From NCBI RefSeq assembly GCF_018129995.1, contig NZ_JAFCKS010000002.1, positions 434,001-498,000 of the forward strand: a stretch of 64,000 bases of DNA. The letters are read 5' to 3'. Below, piece by piece: positions 54,364-62,446 of this stretch. The position numbers and the translations under genes are program-made. How positions within the stretch are numbered: position 1 is the stretch's first letter; each line of letters opens with the position of its first letter. This DNA comes from Bradyrhizobium sp. SZCCT0153 (GTDB taxonomy: Bacteria; Pseudomonadota; Alphaproteobacteria; Rhizobiales; Xanthobacteraceae). The notes under the pieces are model-generated. The model had not been told where the DNA came from. It did no database searches and worked only from the letters and a program-made list of their open reading frames with translations.

Positions 54364-54402
54364 AAAAGGCCCGGTCGCGATGGTGACCGGGCCTTTTCTT
54401 TT
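54364..54402 (+). terminator. Strong rho-independent terminator of the hpnC-shc-hpnG operon
   Basis: AAAAGGCCCGGTC, an eight-base loop, and GACCGGGCCTTTT form a 13-bp stem followed by CTTTT. It lies 25 nt after hpnG and could work in both directions. Confidence 0.92.
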
Positions 54403-54493
54403 CGACCGGTAGAGCTTGGATGGAGCGGACCGCAATCCGGGTTCATCACCCAGCACCGTCACTGCAATTACCGTTGGCTCACTTAAGGGGGCG

Positions 54494-54529
54494 GTCCAGC
54501 ACTGTCACCGTAATTCTGTCACCGTAATT
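54494..54529. repeat. Left copy of the direct repeat, with internal 14-bp tandem duplication
   Basis: Bases 54494-54514 are identical to 55706-55726 (21 bp, starting GTCCAGCACTGTC). Within the left copy CTGTCACCGTAATT occurs twice in tandem (54502-54515, 54516-54529), and a degenerate relative CAGCACCGTCACTGCAATTACC lies at 54451. The two copies flank the unknown gene at 54584. Confidence 0.85.
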
Positions 54530-54583
54530 CACCAGCGGTATTTGTCCCTTAGGATGAGGACGAACGTACATGGATGGTGAAAG

Positions 54584-55540
54584 ATGACTTCGAAGCTTTC
54601 CTTTGAGCAGGCCAACGCGATTTGTCGCAATTGGATCTCCATAGGCGAGAATGCGCCCAACTACTCTGACCACCTGAAGAAGAAGGGTTTCTCGGCCTTT
54701 TCGATTCGAAGCGAATTTGTTGAGTCGTTTGCTCAAGTGGATGAAGACATCGTACTCCACCGCCAATGCGTCGTTGAGAGTATCAAGGAACGACTAGGTC
54801 AACCTGGCAACTTTCCAATTCCTGACGAGAACTTCAAGGATCTCTATTTTTCACCGCTCCTTCAGGAGCTAAGACAGAAACGCGATATTGAGAACGGTTG
54901 CCCGGAAAGAGATCTGAGCAGCCGCTTTGGTGGCGGCGAAGCCGCTTGGCGGCGAGAGGTGGATCCGTGCCGAAGAAGACTCGTTCAAGACAGTGTCATG
55001 CGGAGGTCCGATCACGAAAGACAGCTACAGGATATGTGGAGATGCGAGAGGAAATTGGCTGAAAACGAGGCCGATATCCACGCAAGTGAAATGGTGCGAG
55101 GGAAAGGACACTCGTTTGACGAAGGAGAGCGTTACTCGTTTTTCAAAGCCATTATGGAACGCGATGCGGCAACATTTGGCTTTCATTTTGACAAGGCCAG
55201 ATCGCGAAGCGATCGTCCGGTATTTTCGAAGGCAGTCGCAGGCGACTGGAGTCTTTATTGGTTTATCGACGATCGAAGATTTTTCTACTTTTCCCCACAA
55301 GAAGGACGTTTCGCACCTAGCTTATACCTAAGGAGTTCGCAGGCAAGAAAGTCGAAGATTGAGCCAGGACAAATTCTATCTATCAACTATGCAAGCGTAG
55401 TCGATGGCTTGTCGGTTGCATACTGGAATTTCAGTAACTTCTGTCAGCTTGAGCGAGCTATCGCGGCGCACTCGCTATTGTATGGGTTGATCTCCTCGAA
55501 GATTGAAGAAGGTATCCAGAAGGTCTTGCCGAACCGCTAA
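54584..55540 (+). CDS. Unknown protein in an AT-richer inserted segment
   Basis: A 318-residue frame with no recognisable family. It begins MTSKLSFEQANAICRNWISI and ends SSKIEEGIQKVLPNR; it is hydrophilic, with no signal peptide or membrane helix. The last 100 residues (WSLYWFIDDRRFFYFSPQEG, then QILSINYASVVDGLSVAYWN) look like a folded domain. Base composition is clearly AT-richer than the hopanoid genes on both sides, implying transfer. In the middle (54927-55331) another frame also reads protein-like, so a pair of frameshifts cannot be excluded. It is framed by 21-bp direct repeats, which suggests it is the cargo of an insertion between hpnG and hpnH. Confidence 0.5.
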   Translation: MTSKLSFEQANAICRNWISIGENAPNYSDHLKKKGFSAFSIRSEFVESFAQVDEDIVLHRQCVVESIKERLGQPGNFPIPDENFKDLYFSPLLQELRQKRDIENGCPERDLSSRFGGGEAAWRREVDPCRRRLVQDSVMRRSDHERQLQDMWRCERKLAENEADIHASEMVRGKGHSFDEGERYSFFKAIMERDAATFGFHFDKARSRSDRPVFSKAVAGDWSLYWFIDDRRFFYFSPQEGRFAPSLYLRSSQARKSKIEPGQILSINYASVVDGLSVAYWNFSNFCQLERAIAAHSLLYGLISSKIEEGIQKVLPNR

Positions 55541-55705
55541 CTGATATTTAGTTGCGGGAGCTATGGTGGCACCCACTGGCTAGAGGTAGTCAACAGCGCG
55601 TAGATCGTTTTTTTGGCGGCGTCAGCCGCCAATCTGGAGCATTCCATTTGGTCGCACGGCAGCTGGCTTCGAATCGCGCCCGTTTCTTCCTGGAATTACG
55701 TTGCA

Positions 55706-55726
55706 GTCCAGCACTGTCACCGTAAT
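55706..55726. repeat. Right copy of the 21-bp direct repeat
   Basis: Identical over 21 bp to 54494-54514 and in the same orientation. The copies are 1.2 kb apart and bracket the unknown gene, as expected of an excision or insertion footprint or of a repeat-mediated acquisition. Confidence 0.85.
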
Positions 55727-56188
55727 CCTCATGGGAGGCGTCGGGCCAGTTGCTCTGCGGGCTGGCGCCATGGGAGGCGTCGGGCAAAACACCGCAACCC
55801 CCGTCAACCCCTCTTCGCAAAAATATTCCACTTTCCCGAATTTCGGATTTGCGGCATATGTCCGCCATCCCGGCCCTGCCAGAGGGGCGCTTCGCGATCG
55901 TCACGAGATGCGGGTCGGGGTGCGGTGGACGCGGTAGCGCCGGCGCGGCAGGCGATGACAGGGCGGGCGACCGTGAGTCAGGCGCGACGCGATACGACAC
56001 GGCGCGGTCACAGCGGTTTCGGCCGTCGTCGGAGGTGAGCACACGCGAGCTCCCGGCGATCAGGTCAAACCGTCCGCGGACGGAGAAGTCGTGTGGTCCC
56101 GACGCCCCGGGGTTCTGGCGTCAAACTTCGTGGTGATGCGGCGGCCGACCGGCACGCGCGTCGATCAGCGAATTAGTGGACTTGCACA

Positions 56189-56267
56189 ATTGCGAGCGCA
56201 GCGAAGCAATCCAGAATCTTTCCGCGGAAGGATTTTGGATTGCTTCGTCGCAAGAGCTCCTCGCAAT
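56189..56267. repeat. Dispersed palindromic repeat (ATTGCGAG...CTCGCAAT), copy 1
   Basis: A 79-bp imperfect palindrome with ends ATTGCGAG and CTCGCAAT, inner AGCGAAGCAATCCAGAAT paired with a downstream ATTTTGGATTGCTTCGTC segment, and a central TTCCGCGGAA. A related copy is at 63868. It belongs to a hairpin repeat family typical of bradyrhizobial intergenic DNA. Confidence 0.85.
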
Positions 56268-56473
56268 GACGACGTGGAGAGAGCGAGCAACACACTCGCG
56301 CCTCGTACCCCGGCCGCCGCGCAGCGCTTCTTCAGCGGTGCGCTGCAGAGCCGGGGCCCATTTATCGACACGGCGCGTGGCTGCTGGGTCCCGGCTCTGC
56401 GCAGCAACGCAAAGAGCGCTGCAGAGCGTCCGGGACACGGGCCGCTCCTCTGGCGGCACAACGGCGCAAAGAA

Positions 56474-56503
56474 AAGGCCCGGTCGCGATCGCGGCCGGGC
56501 CTT
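56474..56503 (-). terminator. Rho-independent terminator of the ispH-hpnH operon
   Basis: AAGGCCCGG and CCGGGCCTT form a 9-bp stem around a further CGCGATCGCG palindrome. On the minus strand CTTTTCTTTG follows. It shares the segment GAAAAGGCCCGGTCGCGAT with the terminator at 54364 on the other side of the inserted segment. Confidence 0.82.
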
Positions 56504-56528
56504 CGTCGTGAGAGTTGATTGCGTCCGA

Positions 56529-57689
56529 TTACGCGGCGGTCGAAGCCTTCCGCGCGGCCTTCTCCTGCGCGGCGTCGGCCTCGTCCTTGCGGATCTCCGA
56601 CAGGCGCTTCTGCACTTCCGCCGAGAAGATGTACTGCGCCGGACGCTGCTTGCTCATGTCGATCTCCGGCGCCATCGGGCCGGTGGTCCTGATGCCGCGC
56701 AGCGACACCCACATCGCCTTGATCGGGTTGTTGAGGGCTGCGGTCGCCGCGGTCGGCTCGTAGCCGCAATGGGCCATGCAGTCGGCGCACTTCTCGTACT
56801 TGCCGGTGCCGTAGGTTTCCCAGTCGGTGGTGTCCATCAGCTCCTTGAAGGTTTTTGCGTAGCCTTCACCGAGCAGGTAGCAGGGCTTCTGCCAACCAAA
56901 AATGTTGCGCGCGGGCATGCCCCACGGCGTGCACTCGTATTCCTGGTTGCCGGCGAGGAAGTCGAGGAACAGGCCGGAATGCATGAAGTTCCACTTCTTG
57001 CCCTTGCCCATCGCAAAGACGTCGCGGAACAGCTTCTTGGTCTTGGTGCGGTTGAGAAAGTGCTCCTGGTCCGGCGCGCGCTCATAGGCGTAGCCGGGCG
57101 ACATCGAGACGCCGACGCCGAGCTCGACGGTGAGGTCCAAGAACTTCGCGATCTCCTCGGCCGGATGGCCGTCGAAGATGGTGGCGTTGACGTTGACGGT
57201 GAAGCCGCGCGCCTTGGCCGCCTTGATCGCGGAGACGGCGCGGTCGAACACGCCCTTCTGCGACACCGCCTTGTCGTGGTGCTCCTTCAGGCCGTCCAGA
57301 TGCACCGAGAAGAACAGGTAGGGCGAGGGCTCGAACAGGTCGAGCTTCTTCTCGAGCAGCAGCGCGTTGGTGCAGAGCGAGACGAACTTCTTGCGCGCGA
57401 CGAGGCCGCGCACGATCTCGCCGATCTCCTTGTGGATCAGTGGCTCGCCGCCGGGAATCGCCACCATCGGCGCGCCGCATTCGTCGGCGGCGTCCCAGCA
57501 CTCCTGCGCCGTCATGCGGCGGTTCAGGATCGCATCGGGATAGTCGATCTTGCCGCAGCCGACGCAGGCGAGGTTGCAGCGGAACAGCGGCTCCAGCATC
57601 AGCACGAGCGGATAGCGTTTGCGGCCAAGCAGTTTCTGCTTGAGCAAATAGCCGCCGATACGCATTTCCTTGAAGAAGGGGATAGCCAT
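56529..57689 (-). CDS. hpnH: Adenosylhopane synthase (radical SAM)
   Basis: A 386-residue radical SAM enzyme that adds a 5'-deoxyadenosyl unit to diploptene, starting the C35 side chain. The cluster motif is C38-x3-C42-x2-C45 (CNLACVGC); a C-terminal Cys cluster (YEKCADCMAHCGYEP) follows, as in HpnH. It starts MAIPFFKEMRIGGYLLKQKL at an ATG preceded by AGAAAG. It is transcribed with ispH, 35 nt downstream of it, and is convergent to hpnG, unlike the same-strand arrangement in some other hopanoid producers. Confidence 0.94.
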   Translation of the reverse strand: MAIPFFKEMRIGGYLLKQKLLGRKRYPLVLMLEPLFRCNLACVGCGKIDYPDAILNRRMTAQECWDAADECGAPMVAIPGGEPLIHKEIGEIVRGLVARKKFVSLCTNALLLEKKLDLFEPSPYLFFSVHLDGLKEHHDKAVSQKGVFDRAVSAIKAAKARGFTVNVNATIFDGHPAEEIAKFLDLTVELGVGVSMSPGYAYERAPDQEHFLNRTKTKKLFRDVFAMGKGKKWNFMHSGLFLDFLAGNQEYECTPWGMPARNIFGWQKPCYLLGEGYAKTFKELMDTTDWETYGTGKYEKCADCMAHCGYEPTAATAALNNPIKAMWVSLRGIRTTGPMAPEIDMSKQRPAQYIFSAEVQKRLSEIRKDEADAAQEKAARKASTAA

Positions 57690-57724
57690 TACGAGTTTCT
57701 TTCTGGGCTTGGAATTGGGGTGGG

Positions 57725-58651
57725 TCAGCTCGCAGCCAATTGGGCCGGAAGCCGGAATTCGATGTTTTCCTCGCGGCCCGGCAGCACCTGGACCTTGACC
57801 GGTCCGATCCGCCGCATCGCTTCGATCACGTCATCCACGAGTACCTCGGGCGCCGAGGCGCCGGCCGTGACGCCGACGGTCCTGGCATCTTTCAACCACT
57901 CCGGATTGAGCTTGCTGCCGTCGGCAATCAAATAACTCGCGACACCGGCTTCAGTGCCGATTTCGCGGAGCCGGTTCGAGTTCGAGCTGTTGGCAGCGCC
58001 CACCACCAAGATCACGTCGACCAGCTTGCTCAAGTCCCTTACCGCAGATTGGCGGTTCTGTGTCGCATAGCAGATATCCCGGATATCCGGGCCTTGAATA
58101 TCTGTAAAGCGGGCTTGGAGGGCCGCAATGATGTCCCTTGTGTCGTCGACCGACAGGGTGGTCTGGGTAATGTAGGCCACTGGCGTATCCGCCTGCAGCG
58201 TCAAGGCGTTAACCTCTTCGACGCTCTGGACCAGCAGCACGGAGGCGGGAACCTGGCCCATCGTGCCCTCGACCTCGGGGTGGCCGGCATGGCCGATCAG
58301 GATCAGGGTACGGCCCTTGGTGATGTAGCGCTTCCCCTGATTGTGAACTTTCGTGACCAGGGGACAGGTGGCATTGAGCACCGGAAGGTCGCGCGCGGCG
58401 GCCTCTTCCTCGACGCTGCGGGCGACACCATGGGCGCTGAACACGGTCACCGCCTTCGGCGGAACCTCGGACAGCTCCTCGACGAAGATCGCGCCCTTGT
58501 TCTTCAGGCTCTCGACGACGTACTTGTTGTGCACGATCTCATGGCGCACGTAGACGGGCGGGCCGTACTTCTCCAGCGCCCGTTCCACGATCTCGATCGC
58601 ACGCACCACGCCCGCGCAGAAACCGCGCGGTTGCGCCAGATAAACTTCCAT
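57725..58651 (-). CDS. ispH: 4-Hydroxy-3-methylbut-2-enyl diphosphate reductase
   Basis: A 308-residue [4Fe-4S] enzyme, last step of the MEP isoprenoid pathway, making IPP and DMAPP. Cluster cysteines C12 (GFCAGV), C96 (NATCPLV) and one near residue 193 ([10 protein letters not shown]) are in the standard positions; substrate-binding [19 protein letters not shown], and NSSNSNRL are seen. The ATG at 58651 is the family start; an in-frame TTG lies 18 nt upstream. As the first gene before hpnH it ties precursor supply to hopanoid synthesis. Confidence 0.95.
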   Translation of the reverse strand: MEVYLAQPRGFCAGVVRAIEIVERALEKYGPPVYVRHEIVHNKYVVESLKNKGAIFVEELSEVPPKAVTVFSAHGVARSVEEEAAARDLPVLNATCPLVTKVHNQGKRYITKGRTLILIGHAGHPEVEGTMGQVPASVLLVQSVEEVNALTLQADTPVAYITQTTLSVDDTRDIIAALQARFTDIQGPDIRDICYATQNRQSAVRDLSKLVDVILVVGAANSSNSNRLREIGTEAGVASYLIADGSKLNPEWLKDARTVGVTAGASAPEVLVDDVIEAMRRIGPVKVQVLPGREENIEFRLPAQLAAS

Positions 58652-59116
58652 TGGACGCCCATCACGCAAGTTGCACCAATCCGCTTCTCAAGTCCCCGGC
58701 GGCACCCCGATACTGACCAATGAGCTGCAATATCCGCACCATCGGCTTCTCGCACGCGGTAACTGCCCACCCCTGTCGGGGCTCCGGTGCATGGAGGCGC
58801 AATACTTTGTGTCAAAAAATCGGCAGCAAGGAAAGACCGAATGAACTTTGGTTCCCTGCTGGATCAATTTATCGGTATCATAGTAGAGGGCATCTCCGTG
58901 AGCAAATGGGCGTCATTTGTGCCCACTCCTTCGTCACGTTCCCGCCTCAACTGACCGGCTATACCGACCGACCCGCATGATTTTGCCGCAGTCTGTCGCT
59001 GTTTACCTCGAACCTCCTTGCGGCGAGAACCACTCAAAACAGCAATAGGTTTCGCCCGGGAACTCCGATAAACAGCGGACGTTTCCGGCAAGCCGTTAAC
59101 CGCAGAAAGAAAAGAA
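58652..59116. other. Divergent promoter region of ispH and hpnN
   Basis: 465 nt between the divergent ispH and hpnN starts. It holds one possible small ORF (58841-58954, listed apart). No clear sigma-factor box, FixK box or repeat was found. Confidence 0.45.
58841..58954 (+). CDS. Possible small hydrophobic peptide (37 residues)
   Basis: ATG after an AAGGAAAG ribosome site opens MNFGSLLDQFIGIIVEGISV, followed by a short polar tail ending SRSRLN. The first 20 residues could be an amphipathic or membrane helix. It lies in the ispH-hpnN spacer on the hpnN strand. No homologue is known to me; it may be chance. Confidence 0.3.
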   Translation: MNFGSLLDQFIGIIVEGISVSKWASFVPTPSSRSRLN

Positions 59117-61705
59117 GTGCTGCAAAGCGTAGTCGTTGCCGTCGTCAGGGCCTGCACCCGGTTTGCCTCCCTCGTCGTCATTCTCGGGCTCCTGCTGGCG
59201 GTGGGGGCGGGCTACTACACGTCCCAGCACTTCGCCATCAATACCGACATCAATTCGCTGATTGCCCAGAATCTGGACTGGCGCCAGCGCGACCAGCAGT
59301 TCGATCGCGCCTTCGACCGCGATGCGACGATTACGGCGGTCGTCGAGGCCAAGACGCCGGAGATGGCGACCGCGGCTTCGGACGCGCTCTTTGCCAAGCT
59401 GAAGGACGACAAGACCAACTTCCAGTCGATGCAGCAACTCGGCACCGGCGAGTTTTTCGAGAAGAACGGCCTGTTGTTCCTGCCGACCGAGGAAGTCAGC
59501 AAGATCACCGGCCAGTTCCAATCCGCAGCGCCCCTCATCGAGATCATGGCGGGCGATCCCTCGATCCGCGGCCTGACCGGTGCCCTTGAAACGGGACTCG
59601 CCGGCGTCAAGCGCGGCCAGGTCAAGCTCGACAATACCGAGCGACCCTTCAACCTGATCGCGCAGACGGTCGAGACCGTGCTCAACAAGGGCAATGCGAG
59701 CTTCTCCTGGCGCGAGCTCGTCAGCGACGAGCCGCTGACGGATTCGGACAAGCGTGCTTTCATCGAATTCAAACCGGTCCTCGACTACAACGCGCTGGAG
59801 CCCGGCAAGGGCGCCACCGACGCGATCCGCAAGGCCGCGATCGATCTCGATTTTCCGACCAAATACCAGGCGCGGGTGCGGCTGACCGGTCCGGTCCCGA
59901 TCGCCAACGAGGAATACGCCACCGTGCAGGAAGGCGCCGTCGTCAACGGCATCGGCACGGTTCTCGTCGTGCTCCTGATCCTGTGGCTGGCGCTGCATTC
60001 GGCGAAGATCATCTTCGCGGTGTTTATCAATCTCTTCGTGGGCCTTGCCTTGACGACCGCAGCCGGCCTGATGATGGTCGGCTCGCTCAATCTCTTGTCG
60101 ATCGCATTCGCGGTGCTGTTCGTCGGCCTCGGCGTCGACTTCGGCATCCAGTACAGCGTCCGCTACCGTTCGGAGCGCTACAAGCACAACGATCTCTCGG
60201 GCGCGCTGGTGCTGGCGGCCAAGCGCTCGGCGATCCCGTTGTCGCTGGCGGCGATGGCGACCGCGGCCGGCTTCCTCTGCTTCATCCCGACCGACTACAA
60301 GGGTATTGCCGAACTCGGCCAGATCGCGGGCGTCGGCATGCTGGTCGCCTTCGTCTCCTCGATCACCATCCTCCCGGCGCTGCTGAAGCTGTTGAATCCG
60401 CCCGGCGAGAAGGAGCCGGTCGGTTACGCCTTCCTGGCGCCGCTCGACTATTTCCTGGAAAAGCACCGCGTGCTGGTGGTGGGCGGCACGCTGCTGCTGG
60501 CGGTCGCCGGCCTGCCGCTGCTCTACTTCATGAAGTTCGACTTCAACCCGATGAACCTGCGCAACCCGAAGGCCGAATCGATCGCGACTTTCCTCGACCT
60601 GCGCAAGGATCCCAACACCGGCGCCAACGCTATCAACGTGATGACAACGTCCGAGGAGCAGGCGAGGCAGGTCGAGACGAAGCTGGAGAAGGTCCCCGAG
60701 GTGCTGCGGGTGATGTCGCTCAACAGCTTCGTGCCGGAGGACCAGCCGCCGAAGCTGAAGCTGCTTGCGCAGGGCGCCAAGGTGCTGAACCCCGCGCTCA
60801 ATCCCGACCAGATCGACGCTGCGCCTTCGGACCAGGAAAACGTCGATGCGCTGAAATCCTCGGTCGACAATCTGCGCCGCACCGCGGGTGATGCGAAGGG
60901 CGCGGGTGCGGTCGCCTCGCGCCGGCTGGCGGACGCGCTCGAAAAGCTCGCCAATGGCGACGAGGCCACGCGCAACAAGGCGCAGGACGTGTTCATCACG
61001 CCGCTGAAGATCGCGTTCGACCAGCTCAGGAATGCGATGCAGGCCGACACGGTGACCCTGAAGTCATTGCCGCCCGACCTCGTCAACGCCTGGAAGAGCA
61101 AGGACGGCATCATCCGCGTCGAGGCGCTGCCCAAAGGCGATCCCAACGACAACGACACGCTGCGCAAATTTGCGGCGGCAGTGCTCGTTGCCGAGCCGAC
61201 CGCGATCGGCGGGCCGGTCTCGATCCTGAAATCCGGCGACACCGTGGTGAGGGCGTTCATCCACGCCGGCATCTATGCCCTGCTGGTGATCGGCCTGTTG
61301 CTGTGGATCACGCTGCGCAGGTTCGTTGACGTGCTGATGACGCTGGTGCCGCTCCTGGTCGCCGGCGCGGTGACGCTCGAGATCTGCGTGCTGATCGGCC
61401 TGCCGCTCAACTTCGCCAATATCGTCGCGTTTCCGCTGCTGCTCGGCGTCGGCGTCGCCTTCAAGATCTATTATGTCGTGGCCTGGCGCTCGGGCAGGAC
61501 AAACCTGCTCCAGACCAGCCTGACACGCGCGATCTTTTTCAGCGCGCTGACGACGGCGACCGCGTTCGGCAGTCTGTGGCTGTCGAGCCATCCTGGAACG
61601 TCCAGCATGGGCAAGCTGCTCGCTCTCTCGCTGGTGACGACGCTTGCCGCAGTGCTGCTGTTCCAGCCGGCCCTAATGGGCAAACCCCGCAATCTCAGGG
61701 AGTAG
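59117..61705 (+). CDS. hpnN: Hopanoid transporter HpnN (RND/MMPL family)
   Basis: An 862-residue RND exporter that moves hopanoids from the inner to the outer membrane. Helix 1 (FASLVVILGLLLAVGAGYYT) is followed by a large periplasmic domain, helices 2-6 (VVNGIGTVLVVLLILWLALH to ILPALLKLL), helix 7 near residue 455, a second periplasmic domain and helices 8-12 (IYALLVIGLLLWITLRR onwards). The N-terminus and location match HpnN. It starts with GTG after AGAAAGAAAAG. Its last 33 nt overlap the convergent DUF2147 gene. Confidence 0.9.
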   Translation: MLQSVVVAVVRACTRFASLVVILGLLLAVGAGYYTSQHFAINTDINSLIAQNLDWRQRDQQFDRAFDRDATITAVVEAKTPEMATAASDALFAKLKDDKTNFQSMQQLGTGEFFEKNGLLFLPTEEVSKITGQFQSAAPLIEIMAGDPSIRGLTGALETGLAGVKRGQVKLDNTERPFNLIAQTVETVLNKGNASFSWRELVSDEPLTDSDKRAFIEFKPVLDYNALEPGKGATDAIRKAAIDLDFPTKYQARVRLTGPVPIANEEYATVQEGAVVNGIGTVLVVLLILWLALHSAKIIFAVFINLFVGLALTTAAGLMMVGSLNLLSIAFAVLFVGLGVDFGIQYSVRYRSERYKHNDLSGALVLAAKRSAIPLSLAAMATAAGFLCFIPTDYKGIAELGQIAGVGMLVAFVSSITILPALLKLLNPPGEKEPVGYAFLAPLDYFLEKHRVLVVGGTLLLAVAGLPLLYFMKFDFNPMNLRNPKAESIATFLDLRKDPNTGANAINVMTTSEEQARQVETKLEKVPEVLRVMSLNSFVPEDQPPKLKLLAQGAKVLNPALNPDQIDAAPSDQENVDALKSSVDNLRRTAGDAKGAGAVASRRLADALEKLANGDEATRNKAQDVFITPLKIAFDQLRNAMQADTVTLKSLPPDLVNAWKSKDGIIRVEALPKGDPNDNDTLRKFAAAVLVAEPTAIGGPVSILKSGDTVVRAFIHAGIYALLVIGLLLWITLRRFVDVLMTLVPLLVAGAVTLEICVLIGLPLNFANIVAFPLLLGVGVAFKIYYVVAWRSGRTNLLQTSLTRAIFFSALTTATAFGSLWLSSHPGTSSMGKLLALSLVTTLAAVLLFQPALMGKPRNLRE

Positions 61706-62305
61706 GCAGATGTCGCCGACCGGGTCGGAGGCACTCTTCTGACCGGGCTTGGCTGCGCCGGCGGCCTTCGGGGCTGCTGACGCAGGCGCCGCGGCCATGG
61801 CACCCGTCGTTGCCTGGGCTTTCGGCGCCGCGCCGGTGGACTTCGGCATACCCTTGGCCATGGCGTTGGCGGGACTCAGGGGAATCGGCGGCCCGACCCG
61901 GGTCCAGGTCTCGCCGCCGCAGAGGAAGCCCATCACGCAGCCCTTGATCTCGAGCTGATCGGTCCCGGCCGGCGTGATGGTTGCGCTGTAGAGCTGGCCG
62001 TCCTTGGCGTTGTAGACCTGTCCTTCCCACTGATCGACGCCGGCCTTCTTCTTCATGTCGATCAAGGTCGGCATGCCAAGCGTCGGCCTGTTCTTTTTCG
62101 AGGCATCGGGATTGTTCTCGTCGCGGCCGCCGGGCTGTTTCTCCCAGGAAACCGCGCCCCACATGCTGCCATTGCATTGGGCGACACGAATATTGGCGAC
62201 GCCGTCGGCGACCCGCCAGTCGCCGGTAGGATCGGCGGCGAGCGCCGGGGTCAGGCCGGTGAAACCGCCAGCCAGTATTAGTCCGGTGTAAAGGGCTAAA
62301 CGCAT
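61673..62305 (-). CDS. Exported DUF2147 protein
   Basis: A 210-residue protein with signal peptide (MRLALYTGLILAGGFTGLTP, cleavage after ALA) and a DUF2147 domain (DPTGDWRVADGVANIRVAQC ... GQVYNAKDGQLYSATIT ... LEIKGCVMGFLCGGETWTRV). The C-terminal 80 residues are a low-complexity Ala/Pro/Lys stretch ending in a Cys-containing tail. DUF2147 domains are lipocalin-like and periplasmic, of unknown ligand. Its 3' end overlaps hpnN tail to tail by 33 nt. Confidence 0.86.
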   Translation of the reverse strand: MRLALYTGLILAGGFTGLTPALAADPTGDWRVADGVANIRVAQCNGSMWGAVSWEKQPGGRDENNPDASKKNRPTLGMPTLIDMKKKAGVDQWEGQVYNAKDGQLYSATITPAGTDQLEIKGCVMGFLCGGETWTRVGPPIPLSPANAMAKGMPKSTGAAPKAQATTGAMAAAPASAAPKAAGAAKPGQKSASDPVGDICLLPEIAGFAH

Positions 62306-62446
62306 GATAGTTCCTTGGCAGTGCAACATGTCCTAAAGCTGTGCTTGCGAAGATGGTCCGAAAAAGGGCAAAAGGCCGCACAGACCGTTTTCAGCAACGG
62401 TCCCTTTTCAGTTGACGAGACTGCCCTCAACCGAAGTATGTAGCGG

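Larger units (their letters stand above)
55541..56473. other. Non-coding segment made of degenerate repeats
   Basis: About 930 nt without a credible gene. It contains the right copy of the 21-bp repeat, a 17-bp direct repeat CATGGGAGGCGTCGGGC at 55730 and 55769, GC-rich text around 55860-56110 that resembles a long degenerate intergenic repeat I have seen in Bradyrhizobium genomes, and the hairpin element at 56189. Open frames here are chance products. Confidence 0.55.

Noticed and set aside
54479..54766. Minus-strand frame of 95 codons overlapping the left direct repeat
   Set aside because: It mostly antisenses the unknown gene start and reads through the repeat; no ribosome site or family.
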